Under the pieces are notes generated by a model. The model saw only the letters and a program-made list of their open reading frames with translations. It searched no databases and was not told the DNA's origin. Made by a program: the position numbers and the translations under genes. A stretch of DNA of 64,000 nt from Catalimonadaceae bacterium JC749 (GTDB taxonomy: Bacteria > Bacteroidota > Bacteroidia > Cytophagales > Cyclobacteriaceae): contig JAJNNC010000006.1 of NCBI GenBank assembly GCA_021730635.1, positions 186,001-250,000 on the forward strand, in the 5' to 3' direction. Numbering within the stretch: the stretch's first letter is position 1; each line of letters opens with the position of its first letter. This document shows, in pieces, positions 1-8,263 of the stretch.

Positions 1-1
1 C

Positions 2-358
2 CTACCCAATGGCCCCCTCTATAATGATAAAATTATTAATTACTCAACCGAACCTACCCGCTTGGTAGAATGGATATTTGGTATCAGTTATAGTGATGAT
101 ATAGACCAAGCGAGGCAAATTATCAAAGACATTGTGTTTACTGACGAACGGGTGATTGAGAAGGATAATCCTTATATCAATTTATCAGAACTGGCCAACA
201 GCTCGGTCAATCTGAAGGTAAGAGCCCGGGTTAATCAGCCCGACTACTGGAATTTATTTTTTGAGGTCAATGAAAAAGTCAAGAAAGCTTTTGACCGGGA
301 AGGTATCACAATTCCCTTTCCTCAGGTGGATGCTCATATTTTTGAAGAAAAAAAGTGA
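2..358 (+). CDS. MscS-family mechanosensitive channel, C-terminal part (cut by window edge)
   Basis: The reading frame is open from the first full codon (position 2) to the TGA at 356-358, so the gene starts outside the window. The visible 118 residues match the cytoplasmic beta and alpha/beta vestibule domain of small-conductance mechanosensitive channels: NGPLYNDKIINYSTEPTR, a FGISYSDD strand, an ELANSSVNL stretch, and a DYWNLFFEVNEKVKKAFD helix followed by GITIPFPQ. MscS channels sit in the inner membrane and release solutes on hypo-osmotic shock. The membrane segments are not visible, so the subfamily cannot be given. A TTG at 62 is an internal codon, not the start. Confidence 0.88.
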   Translation, partial: LPNGPLYNDKIINYSTEPTRLVEWIFGISYSDDIDQARQIIKDIVFTDERVIEKDNPYINLSELANSSVNLKVRARVNQPDYWNLFFEVNEKVKKAFDREGITIPFPQVDAHIFEEKK

Positions 359-364
359 TATATT

Positions 365-393
365 ATATCGAAAAAATTCATAAATTTCGATAT
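365..393. repeat. 9-bp perfect inverted repeat overlapping the DUF3078 gene start
   Basis: ATATCGAAA (365-373) is repeated in inverse as TTTCGATAT (385-393) with an 11-base loop. The right arm includes the first two bases of the ATG at 392. It lies 7 bases after the mscS stop. It may end mscS transcription weakly or hide the downstream start codon; neither is shown, and there is no U-tract. Confidence 0.45.
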
Positions 394-1303
394 GAAGATC
401 TATATACTTGTAATAGCGCTGGTCGGATGGCCAGCCTTTCTTTTTGCGCAGGATAATTCTCCCAAAGATACGACCCTCCACTACCTCGATGTGGATAGCA
501 CTTGGTGGAATGCCATACAATTTGGGGTAAATTTCTCTCAGGCCTCCTTTAGCGAAAACTGGTCAGCCGGTGGTGTGAATTCTTTTGCCTTAAATTCTCT
601 TTTTAATTACCAATTGCACTACCAAAGCAATCCCTGGTCCTGGGATAATCAGATAGAGGTCCTGTATGGTCTGGTAAAAAATGCGGATCAGGATGTCAGA
701 AAAAGCCAGGACCGTATCTTTGTGGATACTAAAATAGGTTACAACATAGCAGAAGATTGGAGTGGATTTTTGTCGGTAAATTTTCTGAGTCAGCTGGCAC
801 CCGGATACCGGTATCTTGAAGATGCACAGGGAGACGAAGATGCGGTTACCATTTCCCGGTTCATGGCTCCTGGTTTTCTGACGACTTCGTTGGGCTTTGA
901 GTATAAGCCAACAGACTACTTCTGGTTGCGCTTAAGCCCGTTTGCCCCCAGATTGACTTTTGTTACTGACCAAACGCTGTACCTCAACCGGGAAGAAGAA
1001 AAAAACTTTGGCGTACCCATCGGAGAAACCGTTCGGTACGAATGGCTGGCTTCTCAGTTAGTCGCTGAGCTCAACAAAAATCTTACGGAAAACATCAATT
1101 TACAGACAAGATACATGCTTTTTGCCAGCTATGAGAGCCTGGCTGTTGATAGCCTGGATCACCGTCTGGATTTTGCTTTCAATGCCAAGCTCACGGAGTA
1201 TATCAATTTTAGTATGGGTGCCATTCTGTTGTATGATATAGACCAGGATAACAGCCTGCAGATTGGTCAAACCATGGGGATTGGTTTTCTGCTTCAACAA
1301 TAA
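392..1303 (+). CDS. DUF3078 domain protein, predicted outer-membrane beta-barrel
   Basis: The 303-residue product begins with a signal peptide (about 1-19, ending FLFAQ). It then shows alternating aromatic and polar strands typical of a barrel. The segment around residues 40-125 (WNAIQFGVNFSQASFSENWSAGG, WDNQIEVLYGL, FVDTKIGYN) fits the DUF3078 family, which is common in Bacteroidota and of unknown function. It lies 33 bases after mscS on the same strand and may be co-transcribed. It is convergent with the minus-strand envelope cluster. Family placement is by recognition of motifs; the role in the envelope is inferred. Confidence 0.8.
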   Translation: MKIYILVIALVGWPAFLFAQDNSPKDTTLHYLDVDSTWWNAIQFGVNFSQASFSENWSAGGVNSFALNSLFNYQLHYQSNPWSWDNQIEVLYGLVKNADQDVRKSQDRIFVDTKIGYNIAEDWSGFLSVNFLSQLAPGYRYLEDAQGDEDAVTISRFMAPGFLTTSLGFEYKPTDYFWLRLSPFAPRLTFVTDQTLYLNREEEKNFGVPIGETVRYEWLASQLVAELNKNLTENINLQTRYMLFASYESLAVDSLDHRLDFAFNAKLTEYINFSMGAILLYDIDQDNSLQIGQTMGIGFLLQQ

Positions 1304-1332
1304 GCCGGCCTTACACAGCATACAAGGGGCTA

Positions 1333-1361
1333 GGCAGGTTCTTAGACAGAATGAGCCTGCC
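1333..1361. terminator. Hairpin between convergent genes
   Basis: GGCAGGTTC (1333-1341) pairs with GAGCCTGCC (1353-1361) with one G-T wobble and an 11-base loop. It lies between the DUF3078 gene (+) and the coiled-coil gene (-), so it could stop transcription from both sides. No strong T-run follows. Confidence 0.45.
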
Positions 1362-1389
1362 TCCTGTCACACAGGAAAGGGTTGAAAAC

Positions 1390-1689
1390 TTATTCTTTCT
1401 GGTGACGGGGCATCGTTTTTATCTTGCCCTGACTGTCGATGATTGAAGGCGTCGCTTCTTCCTGAATCTCCTGCTGTTTTCGCAGTTGATACAACTGGCT
1501 TTGTACGCGTCGCCTTACCTGTATACAATGATTCAAATCAAAAGTCAGTTCTTCCACCTTCTTGGACTGCCTGTCATACAGGCGCTGTAATAGCCTGCTT
1601 CTTCTCCTTTCAAAGAGGACCCCGATCTTGTAACCCAGAAAAGTTGAGACAGCCAACATAAAGACAATCTCAAGTATAGCTTGTGTCAT
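1390..1689 (-). CDS. Small membrane-anchored coiled-coil protein, function unknown
   Basis: The 99-residue product has one N-terminal membrane segment (about 4-24, ILEIVFMLAVSTFLGYKIGVL). A basic cluster (FERRRSRLLQRL) follows, then a charged, heptad-like stretch to about residue 80, so the bulk is probably cytoplasmic coiled coil. No known family is recognised. It starts 8 bases after the stop of the OmpA-like gene on the same strand, so the two are almost certainly one transcript, pointing to an envelope-related job. Confidence 0.65.
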   Translation of the reverse strand: MTQAILEIVFMLAVSTFLGYKIGVLFERRRSRLLQRLYDRQSKKVEELTFDLNHCIQVRRRVQSQLYQLRKQQEIQEEATPSIIDSQGKIKTMPRHQKE

Positions 1690-1697
1690 TGTTTCAA

Positions 1698-2597
1698 TCA
1701 GTCAATTTGAATTTCCACTCTGTAATTTTGTTGCCGCTTCTGCCGGGTTTCTTCCGTTGTGACAGGGTTTGCATTCCCCCTGGAATTGGTACGGATTTGC
1801 TGGGAAGGTATACCCGATTCGCTCAATAACTGACGGACCGCATCGGCCTGCATTTTTCCCACTCTAAAATTGTTTTCTTTGTTGCCGGTATCATCAGTAT
1901 GTCCCAACAAGGTAATCATTTTATCGGGATAAGCTGCCAGGTATACACTTAAATCCTGCACATATTCCCGTATAGAATCATCTATGATGGGGTCAAAAGA
2001 GGCTGGCTCAAAGTAAAATGGCCGTTGGTGAGCGATCAGGCGCTCTTTTATGGTTTCCAGCTGCACTTTATCAACAGGAGCCTTTTCCGACAGATCTACG
2101 ATGCGGAAGTACAGGCCCTGGCGAAGCGTATCCTGATGAAAAGTGAGGCTATCACTTTGCTGGAACCCGGTCATGATCTGCTTCCTGTCAATGCCCTGCA
2201 ACGACAGCCAGGCTTTGAACGTTTCTGCTCTGGCTAATCCCAGGTTATCCACCAAGGAAGGGTTATCCTCTTTTGAAGAGTAAATACCGGTCACTTCCAG
2301 GGCTTTGTCTGGCTGGTAAGTCAGATAAGATTGAACGCTATTGAAGGCTAGTTTGATCTGGCTCGACATCATGGGATCAGGGCTGGAGCGTTTGAACCGG
2401 ATGTTATCGTCGACCCCTATGTTGGTGCCTATAATTTTTAAACCCGGAGAATGATCCTGCGCGGTATAAACTTTACCCTCCGTAAAGATAAAACTTTCTG
2501 AAATACAGACATTTTTGATATGGCAGGTATACCAGAAAGTTGTCAGCACCATCCAGCCCAAGAGTAAAAAGATATACAGCACTACATTCTCTTTCAT
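1698..2597 (-). CDS. OmpA-family protein with two OmpA-like modules
   Basis: The 299-residue product has an N-terminal membrane anchor (about 5-25). The C-terminal 105 residues are a classical OmpA peptidoglycan-binding domain: FDPIIDDSIREYVQDL, ITLLGHTDDTGNKENNFRVG, and the RTNSRGNANPV segment. Residues about 80-170 look like a second, degenerate copy (SYLTYQPDKALEVTGIYS, LGLARAETFKAWLSLQGI). The protein probably ties the inner membrane to peptidoglycan. It sits in a minus-strand cluster between the helix-hairpin-helix anchor protein and the small coiled-coil protein. Peptidoglycan binding is family knowledge; the double-domain reading is mine. Confidence 0.85.
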   Translation of the reverse strand: MKENVVLYIFLLLGWMVLTTFWYTCHIKNVCISESFIFTEGKVYTAQDHSPGLKIIGTNIGVDDNIRFKRSSPDPMMSSQIKLAFNSVQSYLTYQPDKALEVTGIYSSKEDNPSLVDNLGLARAETFKAWLSLQGIDRKQIMTGFQQSDSLTFHQDTLRQGLYFRIVDLSEKAPVDKVQLETIKERLIAHQRPFYFEPASFDPIIDDSIREYVQDLSVYLAAYPDKMITLLGHTDDTGNKENNFRVGKMQADAVRQLLSESGIPSQQIRTNSRGNANPVTTEETRQKRQQNYRVEIQID

Positions 2598-2676
2598 TCT
2601 AGCAGAAAGTTGAAATATTTAGATAATCAGGCAGTATTACCTGCCGACAATGCACAGGCAACCACAAGCCTGCACT

Positions 2677-3123
2677 TTATCCTTTTTTATCTTTTTTGTT
2701 TAGGTCTTTAGCCTGTTTCACCCACTCATCGCGTTCAATACGTCCGGGAAAAGCGATGGCTTCTCCTATCCGTTGTTCATCTTCAGGCGTAAAATCAGCA
2801 ATTTGCGCATAGGTGTAAATGCCCATCCCATTGAGCTTTTTTTCGATGGATGCCCCAATGCCTTTAATGATTTTCAGATCATCTTTTTGTGAGGCTTTTA
2901 CGGGTTTATGTGGGGAAGCCGTAGGTGCAGCTTTGGGCGGCGACTTCTTGGTAGACTTTTTTTTGGGAGCAGCCTTGTCTTTCGGCAGATGATTGGTGGG
3001 GGGCAGCTGCGGTTTTTGTTTCACCGCTTCCAGTTCCCAAAAGGTTACCTTACGACTAAGCCAGTAACCCATAAGCGCCAGGCCGGCTAAAGTCGCCAAA
3101 ATTTTAAAAAAATTCTTTAGCAT
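2677..3123 (-). CDS. Membrane-anchored helix-hairpin-helix protein
   Basis: The 148-residue product has an N-terminal hydrophobic segment (about 5-22), a Lys/Pro/Ala-rich linker (about 40-80) and a C-terminal helix-hairpin-helix region. The diagnostic part is DDLKIIKGIGASIEKKLNGMGI followed by YTYAQIADFTPED, the pattern of proteins annotated as flap-endonuclease-1-like or DUF4332-like. In that group the domain is thought to bind DNA or protein; catalytic residues are not evident. It is the first gene of the minus-strand envelope cluster, 79 bases before the OmpA-like gene. Whether the domain faces cytoplasm or periplasm cannot be decided here. Confidence 0.75.
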   Translation of the reverse strand: MLKNFFKILATLAGLALMGYWLSRKVTFWELEAVKQKPQLPPTNHLPKDKAAPKKKSTKKSPPKAAPTASPHKPVKASQKDDLKIIKGIGASIEKKLNGMGIYTYAQIADFTPEDEQRIGEAIAFPGRIERDEWVKQAKDLNKKDKKG

Positions 3124-3382
3124 AACTTTTGTGATTTCTTACATTGATATGAATAAACATGGAATAAAGATGGCTCCTTTTAGTAATCTAGCCGGACTCA
3201 TTCACTCTTCCTGCCCTGGAGGTCAATCTGTCCTGTACGCTTATGAACAAAGGAATGATCATAAACGGACAAAATTTATAAATATTGTTCGCAATAAAAA
3301 AATGATATGAAAAAGATAGAAGATATTTGAATCGAAAATAGTATTTTGTAATAGAATTAGGAAATATAAACACAAACGAATT

Positions 3383-3640
3383 ATGGGATCTATATCTGTT
3401 CCATTACCAAACATGGCAGGCCAGCAGGATATCGAAATTGATATCCGGGTAAACGGTCAGCTAAAGAAACAAAATTACAGAGTGGAAGTTTTTTACTGGA
3501 AAAATTGCAGAGCCAAACTCAACCGCGCCGAATGTATCAGGGAGATACTAGCCAATTACGACAAAGAATGGCAGTTGTATTATATCGGCATGCCTACCGA
3601 TGAGTTTGTCCCTATTACTTTTATGAAGAGAAGTGCCTGA
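3383..3640 (+). CDS. Conserved-looking 85-aa orphan protein
   Basis: I do not recognise a named family. The protein opens with MGSISVPLPNMAGQQDIEIDI and has a beta-rich first half (VNGQLKKQNYRVEVFYW) and an amphipathic second half (ECIREILANYDKEWQLYYIG). There is no signal peptide or membrane segment, so it should be cytosolic. Composition and codon use resemble neighbouring genes and the ATG follows a plausible A-rich leader, which supports a real gene. It stands alone between the divergent helix-hairpin-helix gene and a gene-free stretch. Confidence 0.6.
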   Translation: MGSISVPLPNMAGQQDIEIDIRVNGQLKKQNYRVEVFYWKNCRAKLNRAECIREILANYDKEWQLYYIGMPTDEFVPITFMKRSA

Positions 3641-4409
3641 TGAATGCTTTCTACCACTGACCTATCTGATTCTTTGTTTCTGTACTGTCTGCACGTTTTG
3701 GCTTAACCGCCTCATTTATTTTTGAACCTTGCCTTTTTGAAGGATACAGATTTTTACTCTCCTCTACCTAAGCCTTTACCAACCCGAATTTTTACCCCAG
3801 AAAATTCTTTCATTCCCGACAGGTTGCATTTTTCTGCAAGCATTGGCCTGTACCCATTTCTATGAGATCACCTGCCTGAAAAATCTACTAAACCCACTCT
3901 CTGCACAGGTTTAGCATACAAAATAAAAGGACAACTTAAAAAGCCGCCCTTTTACTACTAGCGCATGTTGTACTGCACAACATCGCTCTATGACCCTCTT
4001 GTAAAAACCTTGCAGCATGCAACGTTTCATCTTTTATAGGCTCATTAAACCCTTTGCATTATCTATGATTAATCTTTACATCAGCTACGATGAAAAGGTG
4101 GCTTGTGGATTGGAAGGATTTTGTATTTTTTTTCATGAGATAAAAAAGAAGATAGAAACAGATGGTGCCGGGTCCCTTAAGCATCCGTCTATGCATTAAT
4201 TTACCTGATCCATTTCATAAGTCTCTTACTGCCCTATTCTAATGACCCATATTACTATTCTGTTAAGCTTTTATCGTTATGTATAACCATACATTTAAAA
4301 GATTATATTTTGAGCGACAGGATATCATAAAAATTTCATATGGCTTCCTATATAGCCATGATAATAATTGTTATATTGAGGCCAAAAATATCTACCTAAC
4401 CTTAGCGAT
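3641..4409. other. Intergenic stretch without convincing gene
   Basis: These 769 bases hold only one short open frame (4017-4199), whose translation has unlike-gene composition and no recognisable motif. The region becomes AT-rich towards 4300-4400, as expected before the FkbM-like gene. No tRNA, repeat or clear hairpin was found. Confidence 0.6.
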
Positions 4410-5378
4410 ATGAGTTTGAATAAATTGATCCGACAAATAGAGAACAGAAAAGAAATTCAGGAGGCCCCTCCCGTACTGCTGGATATAGGAGCTTCCAATG
4501 ACTTAAATCCACTTTGGAGTAAGATTGCACACTTTTCCATTGGAATAGCCTTTGATGCAGACGACAGAGATTTCAATTATATTGAACGTAAGGACAGTAA
4601 ATTTAAAAAACTTTACGTCTTCAATAAACTGGTAGTAGACAAAAGCAGCGAAAACCGGGAAGACTTTTACCTCACACAAAGCCCTTATTGTTCCAGCCTC
4701 CTGAAACCCAATCACAGTTCACTGAAATATTACGAGTATTCGGATTATTTTCATGTGAAAGAAGTATCCAAAATGGATTCAATTGCGCTGGACACCGTCT
4801 TAAAAGAACTGAACATCAATCAGATAGATTGGTTCAAATCAGATTCTCAAGGCATCGATCTTCGGCTGTTTAAGTCTGTGGAAGAACCCATCAAAGAAAA
4901 AGTAATCCTGGCTATTTTTGAGCCTGGCTTTATAGATGCTTACGAGAATGAGGATAAAATCTCCCATCTGTTAAGTTATATGGATCATACGCCTTTTTTC
5001 CTGGTTGACTTTTATGTCAAAGGGCCTATCCGGATGCCCAAAGATAGTTTTAACAGTCTTTTCAGAGGAAAGTATGCTAAAAAAATGGCCAAACATATGA
5101 TCGATCATGTACCTGGCTGGGCAGAAATTATCTACATGAATAAAATGGAATCCCCTGATTTTACTATTAGAGAATTTCTGTTAGGGTGGCTCTTCAGCAC
5201 CATCCTGGAACGCCATGAACTGGCTTTTATGGTAGCTCAGAATGGTTATGAAAAGTTTCAGGATGACCTGTTGTTATCATTACAGGAGTATTCACGAAAA
5301 GAGCTGCTGAAGAATATTTACAGCTTTAACAGTTTCGTGAAAGTAGCCGGTATGGCTTTGAAAAAATATCTCAGGTAA
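4410..5378 (+). CDS. FkbM-like SAM-dependent methyltransferase
   Basis: The 322-residue product begins with VLLDIGASNDLNPLW (residues about 22-36), the glycine-rich SAM-binding loop in FkbM style. Later come SIALDTVLKELNINQIDWFKSDSQGIDL and LAIFEPGFIDAY, which fit the FkbM domain (acidic residue before the conserved QG and E). FkbM-like enzymes O-methylate sugars or secondary metabolites; the substrate is unknown here. The C-terminal 100 residues are an extra, mostly helical region. The gene stands alone between two gene-poor regions, so context does not help. Confidence 0.72.
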   Translation: MSLNKLIRQIENRKEIQEAPPVLLDIGASNDLNPLWSKIAHFSIGIAFDADDRDFNYIERKDSKFKKLYVFNKLVVDKSSENREDFYLTQSPYCSSLLKPNHSSLKYYEYSDYFHVKEVSKMDSIALDTVLKELNINQIDWFKSDSQGIDLRLFKSVEEPIKEKVILAIFEPGFIDAYENEDKISHLLSYMDHTPFFLVDFYVKGPIRMPKDSFNSLFRGKYAKKMAKHMIDHVPGWAEIIYMNKMESPDFTIREFLLGWLFSTILERHELAFMVAQNGYEKFQDDLLLSLQEYSRKELLKNIYSFNSFVKVAGMALKKYLR

Positions 5379-5620
5379 TTTTTTAAACCATCCTCAGATT
5401 TTTCCTTCGGGCTGACTGTTTCCTGAGGCAAACGATCCTATTACAGAGGGTAAGCGGTAGCAGACCAACCTGCCGCCACCCTCTTTTGTATTCTTAAATA
5501 GTTACATTCGTAGATTAATATGGCCGGTCTGTAGATTAAAAGCGGTGGTTGGTAACAATGATTTTAAGGGTAGGTTAACATAATAGTATATGTTTGAGTG
5601 AAACCATTAAAATCATTAGA

Positions 5621-7966
5621 ATGCGAGCGTTACCGTTTTTATATATTATTTTTTTTATTCCTCTGGTGGTATGGGGGCAAAATAGCCCTTCCATTAGGGG
5701 TAGCGTCATGGATGAGGAGGCCGATCAACCGGTTTCTTATGCCAATGTGTCTGTGTACCAGGCAGGAGAAGAAGCACCGATAACAGGAACTTTTACTGAC
5801 CTGGAAGGCAATTTTGTTATTGACAATCTCAATTATGGTACCTACGATCTTGTTATTGAATTTGTGGGTTATGAGCGTTACGCTATGGAGAACCTTCAGT
5901 TGTCCGCTGAAAATGGAAACATAAGCGTGGGGTCTCTCCCCCTTTCAAAATCCTCCTTAGAACTGGATGAGGTAGTGGTGCAGGGCAAAAAGGTCACCCA
6001 ACCTGTTGAAACAACCCTGGAAGGACTTACCATCCGGCCCGAACAAAATTTATCCAATGTGGGGGGGAGTGTCCTGGATATTTTGAAAAATACTCCCTCT
6101 ATTTCCGTGGGACAAGACGGAGGGGTCACCATTCGTGGTAGTGGGTCTACCAATGTACTGATCAACGGACGAAACTCTGCCCTGTCAGAAGGATTGGCGC
6201 AAATTCCTGCCAGCGCCATTGAGAGTATAGATATTGTGAATAATCCGAATGCCAAATATGATGCACAGGGTACCGGTGGTGTCATCAATATCAAACTGAA
6301 ACAGGGTGATGAAAGTACCATGGGCACCCATGGCAGAGCAGAAATGACACTGGGTTCCCGTTACCGGCTGAATGGTTCACTGAACCTGAACCACCAGAAT
6401 GAAAATTTCAATGTCTTTGGCGGGTATAACTACCGCCGCTCTCCCAGTATTGGAAATGCCAGCAGTGAGAGATTTATCCTGGGAGAAAACCCCAGACGAA
6501 TTGTTCAGGATCGGGATATTGAGCGGAGCGACAATAGCCATACCATTAACTACGGTTTGGATTATTATTTTCCGAAAAGCGAATTAAGCTATGAGGGTGT
6601 TTTTGAAACAGAAAACGAAAGTGATACGGAAGTAACCTACAGCCGTATCTATGACCGTAACAATGAACTGACCGTAGACAATATACGAAACAATGAGGAG
6701 ACAGAAGAAAACTATACCTTTGATAATTCCCTCATTTATACCAGAAAGTTTGACCAGAAAGACAGGGAGTTCAGTGCTTCCGTGAGCCATTCCTACCGGG
6801 ACAATCTGGAAACCCAAAACACCCTGACACGACCGACAGAAGTTGAAGAAACTTACATGCCCCTTCGCCAAAGAGCGGCCACCGACGAAAGAAGGCATGT
6901 TGTTACAGCCAGAGCAGATTATGTGCATCCGCTGACCAACGGAAAATTAGAAGCCGGGTACAAGACAACTTTCAGAAGATTGGATAATGACTACCAGTTC
7001 GAGAATTTTGTGGATGAAACTTCCTCCTGGATGGTAAATACGGATGTCAGCAACCGCTTTCTCTATCAGGAGCAGGTCCATGCCCTGTATGGAATTTATT
7101 CTCACTCTTTCGATCAGGTGGATATAGCTTTGGGTACTCGTCTGGAGCAAACGCTGGTGGATACCCGCCTCTATAATACCGGGGAAGAAAATGATCAGCG
7201 TTACCTGAACCCATTTCCCAGCGTTCAGGTGTTGTATCGTCTGGCAGGCGACCAATCCTTAAAATTCACCTACAGCCGTCGGATAGACAGACCCGGTTCC
7301 TGGCATCTCAATCCTTTCCCGGACATTGCCGATTCTCTCAACATCCGCACGGGAAATCCTGACCTGCAACCGGAATTTATTCAATCCCTGGAATTCGGAC
7401 ATAAGGCAGCCTTCGCCGGTTCAGACCTGACCACTACGGCATTTTATCGGCGGACTAACAATAAAGTAGACTGGATTCTAACGGTAGATGACAATGGTGT
7501 TTCCTACCGTATGCCCGATAACCTGCTCAGCGGTACCGATTACGGATTAGAGTTGATAGGGACTTCTACGCTGGCTTCCTGGTGGGATATCAATGGAAGT
7601 GTCTCTCTGTTCCGTAGTATCATTGATGGTTCTAATCTGAATCAAAGCTATACCAATGCTAGTTTTGCCTGGAATGCCAAACTGGTATCCGACATCGCGT
7701 TACCCTGGGATCTGAGTTTTCAGACAACCGCCAATTATGAATCGCCGGAAGTGGAAGCCCAGGGGAAAGACTATGCCCGATATTTTGTAGACATGAATTT
7801 CCAAAAAGGGCTTTTTGGTGGTAATGGAAGTGTCAGCCTGAGTCTTCGCGATGTTTTCAACACCTTTAACTTTGGGGGAGAAGCCAATACGGATGACTTC
7901 AGAAGTACTTTTCTTTACAAAAGAGACACCCGTCGTGCCTATGTCAGTCTTGAGTACAGCTTTTAG
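5621..7966 (+). CDS. TonB-dependent receptor family outer-membrane barrel
   Basis: I chose the ATG at 5621 rather than the upstream TTG at 5594, because it places a signal peptide (MRALPFLYIIFFIPLVVWGQ) at the N-terminus, giving 781 residues. Residues about 22-105 are a carboxypeptidase-regulatory-like domain (IRGSVMDEEADQPVSYANVSVY). A plug-like domain follows (TTLEGLTIRPEQNLSN, VTIRGSGSTNVLINGR, VNNPNAKYDAQGTGGVINIKL). The rest is a long barrel ending in the terminal Phe of YVSLEYSF. This layout fits the outer membrane beta-barrel family (OMP_b-brl_3). No SusD gene is adjacent, so a polysaccharide system is not implied; the ligand is unknown. Confidence 0.87.
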   Translation: MRALPFLYIIFFIPLVVWGQNSPSIRGSVMDEEADQPVSYANVSVYQAGEEAPITGTFTDLEGNFVIDNLNYGTYDLVIEFVGYERYAMENLQLSAENGNISVGSLPLSKSSLELDEVVVQGKKVTQPVETTLEGLTIRPEQNLSNVGGSVLDILKNTPSISVGQDGGVTIRGSGSTNVLINGRNSALSEGLAQIPASAIESIDIVNNPNAKYDAQGTGGVINIKLKQGDESTMGTHGRAEMTLGSRYRLNGSLNLNHQNENFNVFGGYNYRRSPSIGNASSERFILGENPRRIVQDRDIERSDNSHTINYGLDYYFPKSELSYEGVFETENESDTEVTYSRIYDRNNELTVDNIRNNEETEENYTFDNSLIYTRKFDQKDREFSASVSHSYRDNLETQNTLTRPTEVEETYMPLRQRAATDERRHVVTARADYVHPLTNGKLEAGYKTTFRRLDNDYQFENFVDETSSWMVNTDVSNRFLYQEQVHALYGIYSHSFDQVDIALGTRLEQTLVDTRLYNTGEENDQRYLNPFPSVQVLYRLAGDQSLKFTYSRRIDRPGSWHLNPFPDIADSLNIRTGNPDLQPEFIQSLEFGHKAAFAGSDLTTTAFYRRTNNKVDWILTVDDNGVSYRMPDNLLSGTDYGLELIGTSTLASWWDINGSVSLFRSIIDGSNLNQSYTNASFAWNAKLVSDIALPWDLSFQTTANYESPEVEAQGKDYARYFVDMNFQKGLFGGNGSVSLSLRDVFNTFNFGGEANTDDFRSTFLYKRDTRRAYVSLEYSF

Positions 7967-7988
7967 ATATTAATAATTTCTTTGATAC

Positions 7989-8024
7989 GTCAGGCAGAGC
8001 AGAGTCTTATTTTCTCTGTCTGAC
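7989..8024 (+). terminator. Hairpin after the outer-membrane receptor gene
   Basis: GTCAGGCAGAG (7989-7999) pairs with CTCTGTCTGAC (8014-8024) over 11 bases with one G-T wobble and a 14-base loop. It begins 22 bases after the receptor stop codon. The following bases are pyrimidine-rich rather than a pure T-run, so strength is uncertain. Confidence 0.5.
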
Positions 8025-8263
8025 CCTCTCCCTCCCCTTTGCTATTCAGTCTGCTGAAAACCCCTTGACAAGGACATACCCTTTCCGCTGCTTCCTAATT
8101 ATTTTTAATTCTTAATCATTTTTCTGTACTGCTAAAAAAAATTACAATGTTTGTATTATTATCAGCAAATTTTGATTTTCTTTTGCCAATGCCTTAGTAA
8201 GCCATAAGTCTTTGGTGCTTATAGACAACCTGACCTTCTGCGTTAACTTATTAGCTGTACTCT

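Noticed and set aside
3188-3373. 61-aa minus-strand frame before the 85-aa gene
   Set aside because: It is rich in Phe/Tyr/Ile with no structure, overlaps the leader of the 85-aa gene, and has no supporting signal.
4017-4199. 60-aa open frame in the gap before the FkbM-like gene
   Set aside because: No motif, atypical composition and no neighbour relation; most likely a random frame in AT-rich DNA.
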